Of a stretch of DNA of 6,294 nucleotides, positions 5,818 through 6,294 are shown one piece after another (within the stretch, counting starts at the first letter, position 1; each line of letters starts with the position of its first letter). Source of the stretch: Anaerobacillus sp. (GTDB taxonomy: Bacteria; Bacillota; Bacilli; Bacillales; Anaerobacillaceae); NCBI GenBank assembly GCA_007118195.1, contig SKSA01000241.1:1-6294 (forward strand). Direction: 5' to 3'. The notes under the pieces are model-generated. The model did no database searches and was not told where the DNA came from. It was given only the letters and a program-made list of their open reading frames with translations. Both the position numbers and the translations under genes were made by a program.

Positions 5818-5867
5818 GGCTATTCTCAAGCTACCAAGTATCATCCACAACGATTTAGAGGATAGCC
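5818..5867 (+). other. Intergenic hairpin between the 12-heme cytochrome and the third gene
   Basis: GGCTATTCTC (5818-5827) pairs with GAGGATAGCC (5858-5867) over 10 bp with one G-U pair and a 30-nt loop. It is followed by AAAATTAAAG, not a U-run, so it is not a terminator on the plus strand, and no T-tail exists on the other strand. It ends 13 nt before the next ribosome site. It may be an mRNA processing or stability element that sets the ratio of the cytochromes to the downstream product. Confidence 0.5.
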
Positions 5868-5879
5868 AAAATTAAAGCA

Positions 5880-5886
5880 GAGGGGG
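5880..5886 (+). promoter_or_regulatory. Ribosome binding site of the third operon gene
   Basis: GAGGGGG lies 8 nt before TTG 5895 and defines a start that a search limited to ATG would miss. The first in-frame ATG is 67 codons further in. Confidence 0.7.
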
Positions 5887-5894
5887 CCCTAACA

Positions 5895-6294
5895 TTGGAA
5901 CGAGATAACAAAAATAACCATGACCAAGAACAGAAACAAAAAGAGGAGCTTACTCAACAAAGTGAAAAACAAAAAGAGTCAAATGAAGGTGCCACAAAAA
6001 AAGAAGTAAATCAACAGAGAGAAGAAGAGCGAGCGCGAAGCCGAGATAAAGAACAAGAAATCGACTTTCAAACTGAACTTGAATTAAAAAGTCAAATGAG
6101 AAAAGAGATTGAAGAGGAAGTAAGGAAAGAGTATGAAGAAAAACAGTCAAAAGTGACTGTGAAAAAGAGATTCACTGTTCTTCAAACTGTAATATTACTT
6201 GCAGCAACGCTGTTTTTCACGACAGGTGGTGGTATGGCGTTAGGGCATTTCTTCTTTTGGAACAATGACGGAGATATGGATCGCATCAGTCAAC
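5895..6294 (+). CDS. Partial gene: single-pass membrane protein with charged coiled cytoplasmic segment
   Basis: The frame opens at TTG 5895 and stays open to the right edge, 133 residues so far. Residues 1-92 are almost all Glu, Lys, Gln, Arg, Asp and Asn, beginning MERDNKNNHDQ. The stretch at about 60-85 looks like a coiled coil. A helix at about 94-121 follows basic residues KKR and contains TTGGGMALG. The chain then appears to leave the membrane on the outer side with an acidic NNDGDMD. The charged tail recalls, in milder form, that of the 12-heme cytochrome. It is third in the operon and probably co-transcribed. No heme motif is seen before the edge. I do not recognise the family. An anchored extracytoplasmic enzyme or assembly factor is possible, and some S41 proteases have similar anchors, but that is a guess. 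Confidence 0.75.
   Translation, partial: MERDNKNNHDQEQKQKEELTQQSEKQKESNEGATKKEVNQQREEERARSRDKEQEIDFQTELELKSQMRKEIEEEVRKEYEEKQSKVTVKKRFTVLQTVILLAATLFFTTGGGMALGHFFFWNNDGDMDRISQ

Noticed and set aside
5617..5865. Plus-strand open frame overlapping the end of the 12-heme cytochrome
   Set aside because: A +1-type shadow of a CXXCH-rich region. The cytochrome frame has clear heme motifs to its stop, so this is neither a separate gene nor a frameshift.
5950..6150. Minus-strand hydrophobic open frame at the right end
   Set aside because: Its Leu/Phe-rich sequence is the antisense of the Glu/Lys-rich segment of the third operon gene, which has a good ribosome site and stays open to the edge.

Overview
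The window looks like chromosome from a low-GC Gram-positive bacterium of the Bacillaceae type. The evidence is AT-rich intergenic DNA, strong Shine-Dalgarno sites, TTG starts, a LytR-CpsA-Psr (LCP) wall protein, a secreted glucosaminidase, and membrane-anchored multiheme cytochromes with no outer-membrane partners. The genus cannot be fixed from this sequence. The cytochromes imply a facultatively or strictly anaerobic, respiring organism.

Layout. Positions 1-208 are four head-to-tail copies of a 52-bp non-coding repeat. The last, diverged copy runs into the terminator of a leftward LCP gene (251-1228). A second leftward gene, with its own terminator (about 1420-1473), encodes a secreted glucosaminidase with an Ig-like domain (1558-2922). 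A divergent, AT-rich region of about 500 bp (2923-3425) separates these wall genes from a rightward operon. It holds candidate promoters in both directions, a cluster of TTCAC/GTGAA elements resembling ResD/Fnr/PhoP-type sites, and a hairpin near the predicted 5' end of the rightward mRNA.

The rightward operon holds two tandem NapC/NirT-type cytochromes c with 8 and 12 CXXCH motifs (3426-4505 and 4605-5798), then a third gene from a TTG start at 5895 that runs off the right edge. That gene has a long charged cytoplasmic segment and one membrane helix. No terminator separates the three genes.

Working model (inference). The two cytochromes take electrons from menaquinol through their NapC-like tetraheme heads. 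They pass them through extra heme modules across the thick wall to an extracytoplasmic acceptor or reductase not in this window. The two proteins match heme for heme through heme 8. The first has about 43 extra residues between hemes 5 and 6; the second has four more hemes at its C-terminus. They look like a duplicated pair that diverged by gaining or losing modules. This 20-heme pair is the most interesting system here.
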